Positions 26,693-36,109 of a stretch of DNA of 64,000 nt are shown piece by piece (positions within the stretch are counted from its first letter, which is position 1; the number at the start of each line of letters is the position of its first letter). The notes below the pieces were generated by a model. The model was not told where the DNA came from, made no database searches, and saw nothing but the letters and a program-made list of their open reading frames with translations. This stretch comes from Cochliopodium minus (taxonomy: Eukaryota; Discosea; Himatismenida; Cochliopodiidae): NCBI GenBank assembly GCA_024220525.1, contig JAMYWO010000029.1, positions 43,579 to 107,578 on the forward strand. The letters run 5' to 3'. The translations under genes and the position numbers were made by a program.

Positions 26693-27475
26693 CAAGATGA
26701 CTTGGAATACAATGAAAAAAATCTCACATTTTTACCCGTTTACGGATTTTTTTCGGGTGTAGCTGCGGGTTTTGTGGGAATAGGTGCAGGTATGGTTCTT
26801 GCTCCCTTTCTCATAGAACTTGGTGTTTTGACCCAAGTAAAATAATAACCTTTCTTTAATTTTTTAAATTGTAATGATATAAAAAAATTTTTAATCTTAA
26901 AGGTAGCATCTGCCACAAGGTATTTTTTTTAAAAAATAAAATAAAATATTATTTTATTAAAATTTCTTATTTAAAAGTTCATTTACCATCATTTTTACTG
27001 CTGCTTCGTAAAATTAGCTTCAAATTTTTTTTAAAAAATTATTCATTGACATTAAATTACTTTGAAAATAGAACATCAACACAATTTATTGTGATTGGAA
27101 GGTTACATTGGAAAGTAGCTTTGTGGTTTTTTGGTAAATTTGTATTTAACGATTTTTATTTTTATTTTTTTTTGTGAACTTTTCATTAAAAAAAAAAAAA
27201 AAGCGATTGGGTTTGTTTCTGCGATCATTGGACAATTAACAATTTCTTATGCGGTCAGAAAATATAGGAAATCATCTTACCTTAATTTTGTTATGTCTTT
27301 TCTTATAATCATTTGGTAAACAAAATAAATTTTTTTTCTTTCAATAAATTCAATTTCATTTTTTTAAAAATTCTAAAACTTTGTTTTGTTGATTAGTACT
27401 TGTGGTTTATTCGTTACTCAAGTGATTGATTTTACAACTTCTAAATTACCTTCGTTTAATAAAATATGTGCATAA
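26693..27475 (+). CDS. TauE/SafE-family membrane transporter, C-terminal half only
   Basis: Exons joined in frame encode LTFLPVYGFFSGVAAGFVGI, GAGMVLAPFLIELGVLTQ, VASATSSFTIIFTAAS, STQFIVIGRLHWKVALWFF, AIGFVSAIIGQLTISYAVRK and CTCGLFVTQVIDFTTSK, stopping at 27475. This matches the second transmembrane repeat of the complete paralogue immediately downstream almost position by position. The missing first half would lie left of the N at 26570. TauE/SafE proteins export sulfite or sulfonates in bacteria; in eukaryotes the substrate is mostly unknown. The truncation is most simply caused by the assembly join. Confidence 0.85.
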
Positions 27476-27727
27476 GGATCACAAAAGCGAAGTATTAATA
27501 GGGAAAAAAAAAGGGATTGTATTTATACCTACTAAGAGATCGATTAAATTATTTAATAAATTTGTTTATGATGGATTTATCCTTGATTTTTTGATTGTTC
27601 ATTCCCTCAAAGAAAACAATGTGATATCTTTATTCAATCAAATCTTTTTGATTACTGAAAGAATCTTTTTAATTTTAACGAATTGATTTATTGAATTTGA
27701 AATCCAACAAAAAATAAATAAAAAAAA

Positions 27728-30700
27728 ATGTCAAAGAGATTCTTAATCCTAATGATTTTGCTGGTTTCAATCTCGGTTTGCATGGGTACAAATGAATCAA
27801 AATTTATTTAATAATTCCTCTAAATAAAATATTTTTATTATTTTCCTCCATTCTTCCCATTCAATCATTGAAATGTTCCACAATCAAATGTATCTTGTAT
27901 ATAAATGATAGGAGCTTCAAATCGTGATTTTTTTTTGAAACAATGACAAATATTTACAAATAAAAAATTAACACCCTCATTTCTCACATTTCTCTCATTA
28001 GCTTGTCCATTGTTAAAATCTTGTTATCATTGCATAGATAATAGTAATTGTGGATGGTGTGCATCAAGGGAGATATGCTACAATAAATATGATAATAGCA
28101 CCATAGCGATAAATTGTCCGCAAGAATTGGAAACAACATGTCCATTCTTCACCAAGAAATTGATAATAGCGACTGTGTAAAATAAAAACAAAAAAACAAA
28201 AAAAAAAAAATTTCTTTTACTATTTCATATTCGGCGAAATATTAAATAAATAAATAATTTGTTGCAAAAACTGATTTTTTTTATTTACTCTTTTTTTTTC
28301 TATTATATCAAAGTCTGATTTTTTTTGCATGTATGATTGGAGCAGGGGGTGGAATAGGAGGAGGTGATTAATTTTTATTTTGATTTTTTTTTTTTTATTG
28401 TTGAAACTCGAATTTCCATCATTTTGATGAATTGAATAGGAGCGATGTATACTCCCATTTTGATTTTGATTTTGGGAATGACTGCTCATCAAGCCATTCC
28501 AATAGCAAAAGTAAAAAAATGAAAATAAAAATAAAATTAAAAAATAAAGATATAAAATAAAAAATAAAAAATAAAAAATAAATTAAAATTAAAATTAAAA
28601 TTAAAATTAAAATTAAAATTAAAATTAAAAATTAAAATTAAAATTAAAATTAAAAATTAAAATATTCAAATTAAATGAATATTTTTAATATTTATTATAA
28701 TAAATATTTGTTTTTAATTATTTATTATTAATTCAAATATATTTAAATGTTTTTTTTTTTTTTGTTAGATTACAATAAGTGGAGTCGGTATTGGGTCTTA
28801 CATCATCACTGCAAAATTGAGACATCCCAAAGCAAACAGACCCTTGATAGGTTCAAAAAAAAAGAATTAATATATTTAAATATTTTTTAAATAAATTATT
28901 TTTATTATTTTATTTAAATATTTTTTGATTTTTATTTTATTGTATTATAAACATATTTTTTTACTTAAATTTACATTTTTTTTAATTTTAATTTTTTGAA
29001 TTTAATTTATTTTATTATTTTATTAACATATTTTTTTTTAATTTTTTGATTTTTTTTATTTTTTGATTTTTTTTAATTTTTTGATTTTTTTTTAATTTAT
29101 TAACATTTTTTTTATTTTTTTTTTTTGATAGATTATGATCTCGCTAATATTTTTGAGCCAGCTGTATTGTTGGGAACATTGGTGGGAGTGTATTTGAATG
29201 TGACTTTCCCTTCTTATTTGATTGTCGTCACTTTGGCTGTCACTTTGACTTTCAGCGCTTACAAAACTCTTTCCAAGGGTATTCAACTTTACAAACAAGA
29301 AGTTGCAAAGGATAAAGAAATTACTTATATTGAAGGTAATAAAAATAAAATAAAAAAATAAAAATAAAATTAAATAAAATTAATAAAATTAAATAAAATT
29401 AATAAAAATAAATAATTAATTAAATTTAAAACTAAAATTGATTGTTCAAATTAATTTAATTTGTTGGTAAAAAAAAATTATTAATTTAAATAATAAAAAA
29501 AAAATGTTAATTTAAGAGTTATAAAATTAATTTTTCAAAAATAAAAAAAAATACTTTAAAAAAAATAAAATAATTAAAAAAAATCAAGAGAAAATCAAAA
29601 TGATAAATAAATGTAAAAAAACATTTTTTTGTAGAGGAAAAACCATTGAAAGAAGGAATCACCGTAGACAGAACCGAGATTCAGTCTTATGAAGAAGGAG
29701 AAGTGAAATCTCTCAGCTTGTCCATCATTGAAGAGAAAGACGCAAAGACTTTTCCGTGGAAAAAAATTCTTACTATTTTGTTTGTCTTTATTGTTTTGAT
29801 GATTTTGGTTTTGTTTAAAGGAAGTCAAAATGGTAATAATTTTTAATTTTTTATATTTATTTTATGAATTTTTATTTATTTTCATTTTTTATTTTATTTT
29901 TTTATTGTTTATCAAAATTATTTTTTATTTTTTATTTTTTTATTATTTATTATTTTTCATTTTTCTTTTTCATTTTCATTTTTTTATTTAATTATTTTTT
30001 TATTTTTTTATTTTTTTATTTTTTTATTTTTTTACTAAAAGGAAAAAGTTTTGTTGGGGTTTCATGTGGAACATGGCAATTTTGGCTCATTTTAGGATCC
30101 ACTGTTCCTTTCGTTTTTGGGGTAACTTATTTGATTGCAAGAAAGTTGAAAAACAGATACAATGAAAAAACTGAAGCGGGTTTTACTTTTTTGGTAAAAA
30201 AAAAACTGATTTATTTGAAACAAATTATTTTAATAATTTTTTATTTATTTTTTAATTATTTTTTTAATTATATTTTTTAGAAAGAGGATATTAAATATAC
30301 ACCAAAAGTGGTTGTAATGCTACCTACTGTTTCTTTCTTTGCTGGTATTGGTGCTGGATTTTTGGGAATTGGTGCAGGTATGATTTTGGGTCCTGTCATG
30401 CTTAGCATTGGTGTCATTCCCCAAATTGCAGCTGCAACAAGGTAAAAAATGAATAATAAAGAAAAATAAAACAAGAAAAATTAATTTTAAATTTTTTTTT
30501 TTAGTGCCTTCACCTTGATTTTTACTGCTTCTTCAACTTCTATCCAATTTATTGTTCTTGGTAAATTAGTATGGCAGGCAGCAATTTTTTATTGGTGTGT
30601 TGGTTTCGTCGCGGCGATTTTTGGACAAAAGGGAGTGGCATACGTTGTTAAAAAATACAACAGACAATCTTTCATAAACTTTTTAATTGCTTTTGCTATC

Positions 30701-30838
30701 ATTATTAGTACCATCGCTTTGGTTTCTGTTCAAGTTATTAGTCTTGTAAATGATATTAGGAGTGGTCACATTCCCGGGTTTAATGGTATTTGTAGTTCAA
30801 AGGGTCCTTCTCTTGAAGCTAGATTATTCGGGAATTGA
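27728..30838 (+). CDS. TauE/SafE-family membrane transporter with signal peptide and PSI domain
   Basis: Complete gene of about ten exons. Exon 1 is a signal peptide (MSKRFLILMILLVSISVCMG). Exon 2 is a cysteine-rich PSI domain: ACPLLKSCYHCIDNSNCGWC, then REICYNK and INCPQELETTCPF. The first transporter repeat is LIFFACMIGAGGGIGG, MYTPILILILGMTAHQAIPI, ITISGVGIGSYIITAKLRHP and YDLANIFEPAVLLGTLVGVY. A charged cytosolic loop follows, then WKKILTILFVFIVLMILVLF and a second repeat with SFFAGIGAGFLGIGAGMILG, AFTLIFTASSTSIQFIVLG and FVAAIFGQKGVAYVVKKYN. A PSI domain ahead of TauE/SafE places that domain in the lumen or outside the cell. Anion or sulfur-compound transport is family knowledge, not shown here. 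Confidence 0.9.
28556..28671. repeat. Short tandem repeats (A6T, then AAAATT 6-mers) in a transporter intron
   Basis: The array starts with a few AAAAAAT units and changes to about 14 units of AAAATT with occasional extra A. It lies between the GTAAAAAAATG donor near 28511 and the acceptor near 28768 of the TauE/SafE gene. Confidence 0.9.
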
Positions 30839-30944
30839 TATTTATTAAAGATTGATTTGAAATTAAATAAAAAAAAATAATTATTTTTTTTGTTTTTTTG
30901 TTTTAATTTTTATACACTTTATTATAAAATCACTTTTTTTCGTT

Positions 30945-32287
30945 TTATTTATTCATCTCTTCTTTTTCGTGCATCTTCAACTTTTCTTGTAACTCTTGAA
31001 CCTGACTAGAAAGTTGGTTCAAAGTCTGAGTCAAATAATTATTAGAATTCAACAACATCAACATTCTCATTTCCCGAGACAAAGCCAACTCATCGTCCAT
31101 TATATTTTCCCTCAAATTTCTACAATGATATTCTTTCCACAAACATATTTGATGAGGACTTATGCTAGAAGTGAGTTCGAAGCTGTCGGGCATGTAAAAG
31201 GGATTCAAAAATTCGTTTTTGTTTTTGGGGAAGTTGATCCAACTCCAAACACTTTCCGATGAGTTCTCAAGCTTGGCTTTACTTCTTTCACTTTCAGAAT
31301 TGTAAAGAAAAGTTCCTAAAAAAAAATGTATTAATTTGTAAAAATGTAAAAAAAAATAAAATAAAAAAAATTAAAAAAATGAAATAAAAAAACAATTTTA
31401 CCAAATTTACATGCGTAAACTTGATCCATTAGAAATATCAAGAATTTAGAGTTGAATTCGAAGCAACAAGGATATATTTGGGTGAGTTGCCAGACGCAGT
31501 CCAAGAACTGCAAGAAAATGGGGCTTCTTTCATTATCGTTGTAATTAGAAAGAGATTTTTCTTCATGGCCTATTCTTCTTGCAAATTTATGCCCTTTAAA
31601 TAAAAAAATAAAGATGAATAATAAAATAAAAAATAAAATAAAAAATTTTACCAAATGCTAACCATTCTTTTTCGATTAAAATTTGGAACCCTTGTATTGT
31701 TCTTGCATTTGGGTCTAAAAGTAACATAGCAATCGAAGTCATTTGGGAAGTTCTGTCCCAACTAAAATAAAAAATAAGAAATAAAAAATAATAAAAAATG
31801 AAAAATGAAAAATGAAAAATGAAAAATGAAAAATGAAAAATAAAAAATAAAAAATAAAAAATAAAAAATAAAAAATAAATAAATTGAAATAATTACCCAT
31901 CAGAACAATGTATGAGAACACTTTCTTGTTGTACAATGTGTGAAGCGATTTTGGAACAAGTATTCAAAAGGAGGTGAATGAAAGAAAGCCATTGAGTAGA
32001 TTCTAATCCAGACATCCATTTTTCTGGGTCATTGAAAGTACCTAATTACAAAAAATAAAAAAAAAAATTTTAAAAAATAATTTAAATAATTTTAAATGTT
32101 AAAAAAAAATTTCAATGAATAATATAAATAAAAATAAAAATAAAAATAAATTAAAATATTAAAAATTAAATTTAATTTTTACCAATGTTAACTAAATCTT
32201 TTAGTTTGTTGACAGATTCTCTCATAACATGAATGTTTGGAATATCCATAAATTCTATTATGCAATTTGTGTAATGTTTTTGAGGCT
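30945..32287 (-). CDS. Myotubularin-family phosphatase, catalytic C-terminal half
   Basis: Exons on the minus strand read [71 protein letters not shown] then [97 protein letters not shown] and [13 protein letters not shown] predicted coiled coil ([19 protein letters not shown]) precedes the stop at 30945. The P-loop CSDGWDR is intact, with a splice junction after CSDG, so the enzyme should be an active PI3P/PI(3,5)P2 3-phosphatase. The first visible exon begins at 32287, just after an intron made of the A6T tract and an N. No N-terminal half precedes it in this contig. It complements the fragment at 86-3235. Confidence 0.92.
31799..31877. repeat. Two-phase 7-mer array: AAAAATG units then AAAAAAT units
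   Basis: About six units of the G variant (AAAAATG) are followed without a phase break by about six or seven A6T units. It sits in the intron that separates the two halves of the myotubularin P-loop motif. Confidence 0.9.
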
Positions 32288-32297
32288 CTATTAAAAA

Positions 32298-32372
32298 AAA
32301 TAATAAAAAATAAAAAATAAAAAATAAAAAATAAAAAATAAAAAATAAAAAATAAAAAATAAAAAATAAAAN
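32298..32372. repeat. A6T 7-mer tract ending in a single N (assembly join)
   Basis: Roughly ten AAAAAAT units upstream (minus strand) of the first visible exon of the catalytic myotubularin half, ending at an N at 32372. The base after the N is inside an unrelated ABC-transporter exon, so this is a contig join, not continuous genomic sequence. Confidence 0.92.
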
Positions 32373-32537
32373 TATCTTTACCCTATCAACATCACAGACT
32401 TTGACAAATCTAACATTGAAATTTGGCCTGATCTTACTGATTACCAAATCAACATAGAGTTACAAAAAGAAATCCAAATATCTTTAGAGCGTATATTTGT
32501 TTTTGTTTATTTTTTTGATTTTAACATTTTTATTTTT
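32373..32537 (+). other. Stray near-identical copy of an ABC-transporter exon and intron start
   Basis: These ~165 bases match 46319-46483 of the ABC transporter gene with only three differences that I count, two in the exon and one in the intron. The copy begins mid-exon directly after the N, coding YPINITDFDKSNIEIWPDL and onward to the donor GTATAT at 32491. It then diverges in low-complexity intron sequence. No other ABC exon accompanies it. It is a paralogue, the other haplotype, or a chimeric join. Confidence 0.9.
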
Positions 32538-32687
32538 TATTTTTATTATTTAATTATTTATTATTATTTTTATTTTATTATTTTATTATTTTTATTATTT
32601 GTTATTATTATTATTTAATTATTATTATTATTTATATTATTATTTTATTTATTATTTTTTTATTTTTAATTTTAATTTTTTAAAAAG

Positions 32688-34348
32688 GTGTTTCAGTTTT
32701 GGGATACAAGACCCAAAAATTTCCTGCCTTCTTCTGCCCTGACTCTGGGTTTTTGGCACCCAACTACGTAGAGTCTCCAAAAGAAGTTGCCAAAATGATG
32801 AAATCTAGCATTTCTTTGTCTCTCACGAGTGGTACACTTTTTTTTAAACAATTTTTTTTTAACAAAATTATTATTTTAACATTATTAATTTATTTGTATA
32901 TTAATAATCATTTTTTTTTTATTTTTACATTATTTATTTATTTGTTTATTATTTTTTATATTTTGTTTCATCATTCATTATTTATTTGTTTCTATTTTTT
33001 AATTTTTTTTTATTTTTTATTAATTTGTTCATTATTTTTTATTTTTCATTTTCATTTTTATTTTTTTTGTTATTTAATTTTTGATTTATTATTTATTTCT
33101 TTATTTTTTTTATTTTTTTATTTTTTTTATCTTTTGATTTATTATTTATTTTTTTATTTTCAATAAAATTTTTGATGTTTTTTATATTGTAAATAGGTAT
33201 TCTTGTTGCTGTTCCAGTTCCCCAAGAAAATGCTGGAGAATTTTCAAAAATTGAGGTTGCAATACAAAAAGCTATAACTGAATCAAAGTAAAAATAAAAA
33301 AATAATAAATTTAAAAAAATTTAAAAATAAAAATAAAAAATAAAACAAAAAAAAAATTGTTGTTGTTGAAAGTGAGAAAAAGGTCAAGGGAAGAGACATC
33401 ACTCCTTTTTTGTTAAAGAGAATCAGTGAGTTGACTGGTGGGGAATCTTTGAAAGCTAACATTGCTTTGATCAAAAATAACGCAAAAGGCAAATAAATAA
33501 AATGAAAAAATTATAAAATAAAAAAAAACAAAATATTTTTTTAAAATAAATATTAAATAAAATTTGTAAATAAAATAAAAAGAAGATATTAATAAAATAC
33601 AATAATAATTTTAAAAAATAAATTTAATAAATTAAAATAAAATTAAATTTTTTTTAGTTGGTGCAGAAATTGCTAAACAATTTTCTTTGTTGGTGGAAGA
33701 AGATGGAGTTAAAAACAAAATTTGTAAAAATTAAATTTATTTTTTTTTTTTGAAATTTTTTTAATATAAAAAAAGGCGTTTTAGGAGGTTCCAATATCGA
33801 TTTGTCATTTACTCCTCACAAAAAACTATTGTTGGGAGACTCCAACGCTGGATCCAACCACCAATCCTTCGGTAAAAATTTTTTTTTTAAAATAAATAAA
33901 ATATATTGAATTAAATAAAATAAAATAAAATAATTTTTTAAAAAAGGTGGTGTTGGAAGAAATATTGCAGTAAAAATTTTTTGTTTTATTAAAGTTTTTA
34001 AAAATTAATTTTTGAAATTTTAGGGTAAAAAAAAAAGATTATTTATTTATAATTATAAATTTTTAAATTTCTTTTTTTAAAAGAGGTGTTAAAAAGATTG
34101 GGAGAAGATGTTGCATTAATTTCTGTGATAGGGAATGATTTGCATGGTATTTTTTTTTAATTTTTTGAATAATTAATTTATTTTTAATTTATTTTTATAT
34201 TTTTTTTATACAGGAGAAGCAATGACTAAAAATTTAGAAAAGGAATTGGGAATCTCCACTGACAAAATTCATGTCATGAATGGACACAATACAGGTGTGT
34301 ACACCTCCATTTTGAGCCAAGAGGGCGAGATGTTCACTGCTATCGCAA
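32688..34348 (+). CDS. Pseudouridine-5'-phosphate glycosidase / pseudouridine kinase fusion (PsuG-PsuK), both ends missing
   Basis: The first visible exon has the PsuG core VSVLGYKTQKFPAFFCPDSG and APNYVESPKEVAKMMKSS. Next come GILVAVPVPQENAGEFSKIE, VKGRDITPFLLKRISELTGG and ANIALIKNNAKVGAEIAKQF. A linker leads into a PfkB-family kinase: VLGGSNIDLSFTPHKK, DSNAGSNHQSFGGVGRNIAE, LGEDVALISVIGNDLHGEAM and DKIHVMNGHNTGVYTSILS. PsuK phosphorylates pseudouridine and PsuG splits the product into uracil and ribose 5-phosphate, so one polypeptide would degrade pseudouridine. The N-terminal third of PsuG is missing to the left and the C-terminal, ATP-binding half of the kinase to the right of 34348. Introns include a GC-AG one (33489-33657) and a probable one-base exon at 34024. 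Confidence 0.9.
33970..34083 (+). other. Candidate one-nucleotide exon (G at 34024) between two minimal introns
   Basis: GCA ends the exon at 33969. 33970-34023 runs GTAAAA...TTTTAG (54 nt). A single G at 34024 follows, then 34025-34083 runs GTAAAA...AAAAG (59 nt). Joining gives GCA-GAG-GTG, i.e. NIAEVLKRLG, the usual spacing of the PfkB N-A-x-x-L-x-x-L-G helix. A single 116-nt intron to 34085 would also stay in frame but would delete one residue from that helix. Confidence 0.6.
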
Positions 34349-34383
34349 GTAAAAATTTTTTCAATTATAAAAATAAAAAATAA

Positions 34384-34930
34384 AAAATGGTTTAAAATAA
34401 AAATAAAAAATAAAAAATAAAAAATAAAAAATAAAAAATAAAAAATAAAAAATAAAAAATTTTTTCAATTATTAAAAAATAAAAAATAAAAAATAAAAAA
34501 TAAAAAATAAAAAATAAAAAATAAAAAATAAAAAATAAAAAATAAANNNNNNNNNNNNNNNNNNNNNNNNNNNNNNNNNNNNNNNNNNNNNNNNNNNNNN
34601 NNNNNNNNNNNNNNNNNNNNNNNNNNNNNNNNNNNNNNNNNNNNNNNNNNNNNNNNNNNNNNNNNNNNNNNNNNNNNNNNNNNNNNNNNNNNNNNNNNNN
34701 NNNNNNNNNNNNNNNNNNNNNNNNNNNNNNNNNNNNNNNNNNNNNNNNNNNNNNNNNNNNNNNNNNNNNNNNNNNNNNNNNNNNNNNNNNNNNNNNNNNN
34801 NNNNNNNNNNNNNNNNNNNNNNNNNNNNNNNNNNNNNNNNNNNNNNNNNNNNNNNNNNNNNNNNNNNNNNNNNNNNNNNNNNNNNNNNNNNNNNNNNNNN
34901 NNNNNNNNNNNNNNNNNNNNNNNNNNNNNN
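34384..34930. repeat. A6T 7-mer tracts followed by a 384-base N gap
   Basis: Two A6T arrays (about 34398-34458 and 34476-34546) broken by a short AATTTTTTCAATTATT spacer lead into Ns from 34547 to 34930. They start within the intron after the last visible pseudouridine-kinase exon. The gap hides the rest of that gene and the 5' part of the next one. Confidence 0.95.
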
Positions 34931-36001
34931 TTTGTTCAGCAAGGTTGAATCTCTCGAAAATGAAAGGGATTTGCAATTACAAACTGAAATAGAAAGGTTT
35001 AAAAAAAATTTTATTATTTTTTATTTTTTATTATTCTATTCATTATTTTTTATTCACTTAATTTTTTATTTTTTAATTTTTTAATTGAATTTTTTAAAAT
35101 TTTATTTTCATTAAATTTTATTTTCATTAAATTTTTTTTCATTAAATTTTTTTTTTATTTTGTATTCATTAATTATTTTAATTTTTTTTCCAATTTTTAT
35201 CAAAATTAAAGATTTTTTTATTTATCCATTTTATATTTTCATAAATTTTTAATTAAAATTAAAATTAACTATTTTCTTTTTATTCATTTTATTTTATATT
35301 TATTGTAAATCACAATTTTTATTTATTTTTATTTTTATTTTTGTTTCACTGTTTAGATCAGAGCTTTTACAAAACGAATTGGTACTGTTGAAAGATTCAG
35401 TGAGAAAATTCAGAACAGAGTTCTTCATGAAATCAGGAGTTTCAGAAGAGGTTCTCTCTCAACTCGAAAAAATCAAAAAGCAACTCTTCTTTGACAAAGC
35501 CCTCTCTATCAAAATCAACCGTGCCATGAAAGGTCTCAATGTCACCACAGATATTCCTACTTTATGGGAAAGTGCTCAATTCATTGATCCTGACAATTTT
35601 ACTTCTTGGTAAATTATTTTCAATTATTTTAATTAATTTGATTTATTTTTCATTATTAATATTTTTTAACAATATTTTAAATTATTTAAATTATTTAATT
35701 ATTTTAAATTATTTAATCACTTTTATTTTTTAAAGAATTTTTATTTTTTAAATTATTTAAATTCATTTAATCACTTTTTGATTATTTTAATAATAAATCT
35801 ATTAAATTTTTTAATATTTTTAATTATTTAAATTTATTTAGTTTAATTATTTTTTGATTATTTTTTTTTTTTTAAAGGCTCAATGAACAATATGACAAAA
35901 TAGAAGAAAATAATCTTAAATCCCAATCTATAGAAAATTACAACGACATTAAATCTTTCACCTCCCCCAGCAAATCCCCCAACAAAAAAGATATTATTTA
36001 A
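34931..36001 (+). CDS. Unrecognised protein, C-terminal coiled-coil fragment
   Basis: Three exons (34931-34996, about 35358-35611 and 35878-36001) join in frame. The visible start is inside an exon cut by the N gap. The protein reads as a coiled coil (KVESLENERDLQLQTEIERS, LLQNELVLLKDSVRKFR). It is followed by a more compact helical stretch (SGVSEEVLSQLEKIKKQLFF, KINRAMKGLNVTTDIPTLWE) and a Ser/Pro tail (FTSPSKSPNKKDII). I do not recognise a family. It is not the missing end of the pseudouridine kinase. Confidence 0.7.
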
Positions 36002-36084
36002 AAAAAATAAACAAAAACAAAAAACAAAAAGTATTTTCTTCATTAAAATCAATTACTAAATCAATTTAATATTTATAATATTAT

Positions 36085-36109
36085 AAAAAAAAAAAAAAAA
36101 AAAAAAAAA
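36085..36109 (+). repeat. Run of 25 A directly before the peroxiredoxin ATG
   Basis: An uninterrupted A25 whose last base is the A of the start codon. Other genes here also begin after shorter A runs (for example before 6357, 27728 and 63692), so an A-rich leader is a general habit, extreme in this case. Confidence 0.9.

Noticed and set aside
26570-26762. Continuation of the vinculin-like frame through the T6A tract
   Set aside because: The residues are translated tract, and the following real exon (from 26693) is in another frame and belongs to a TauE/SafE gene.
27476-27727. 86-residue plus-strand frame after the truncated TauE gene
   Set aside because: It overlaps the last TauE exon in another frame and continues into 3' spacer; composition is not protein-like.
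32699-33166. 155-residue Phe/Ile/Tyr-rich frame
   Set aside because: It starts in the pseudouridine-glycosidase exon and then reads a T-rich intron; the intron has a clear donor near 32832 and acceptor near 33197.
34392-34976. Open frames across the N run
   Set aside because: Made of unknown bases and translated 7-mer tract.
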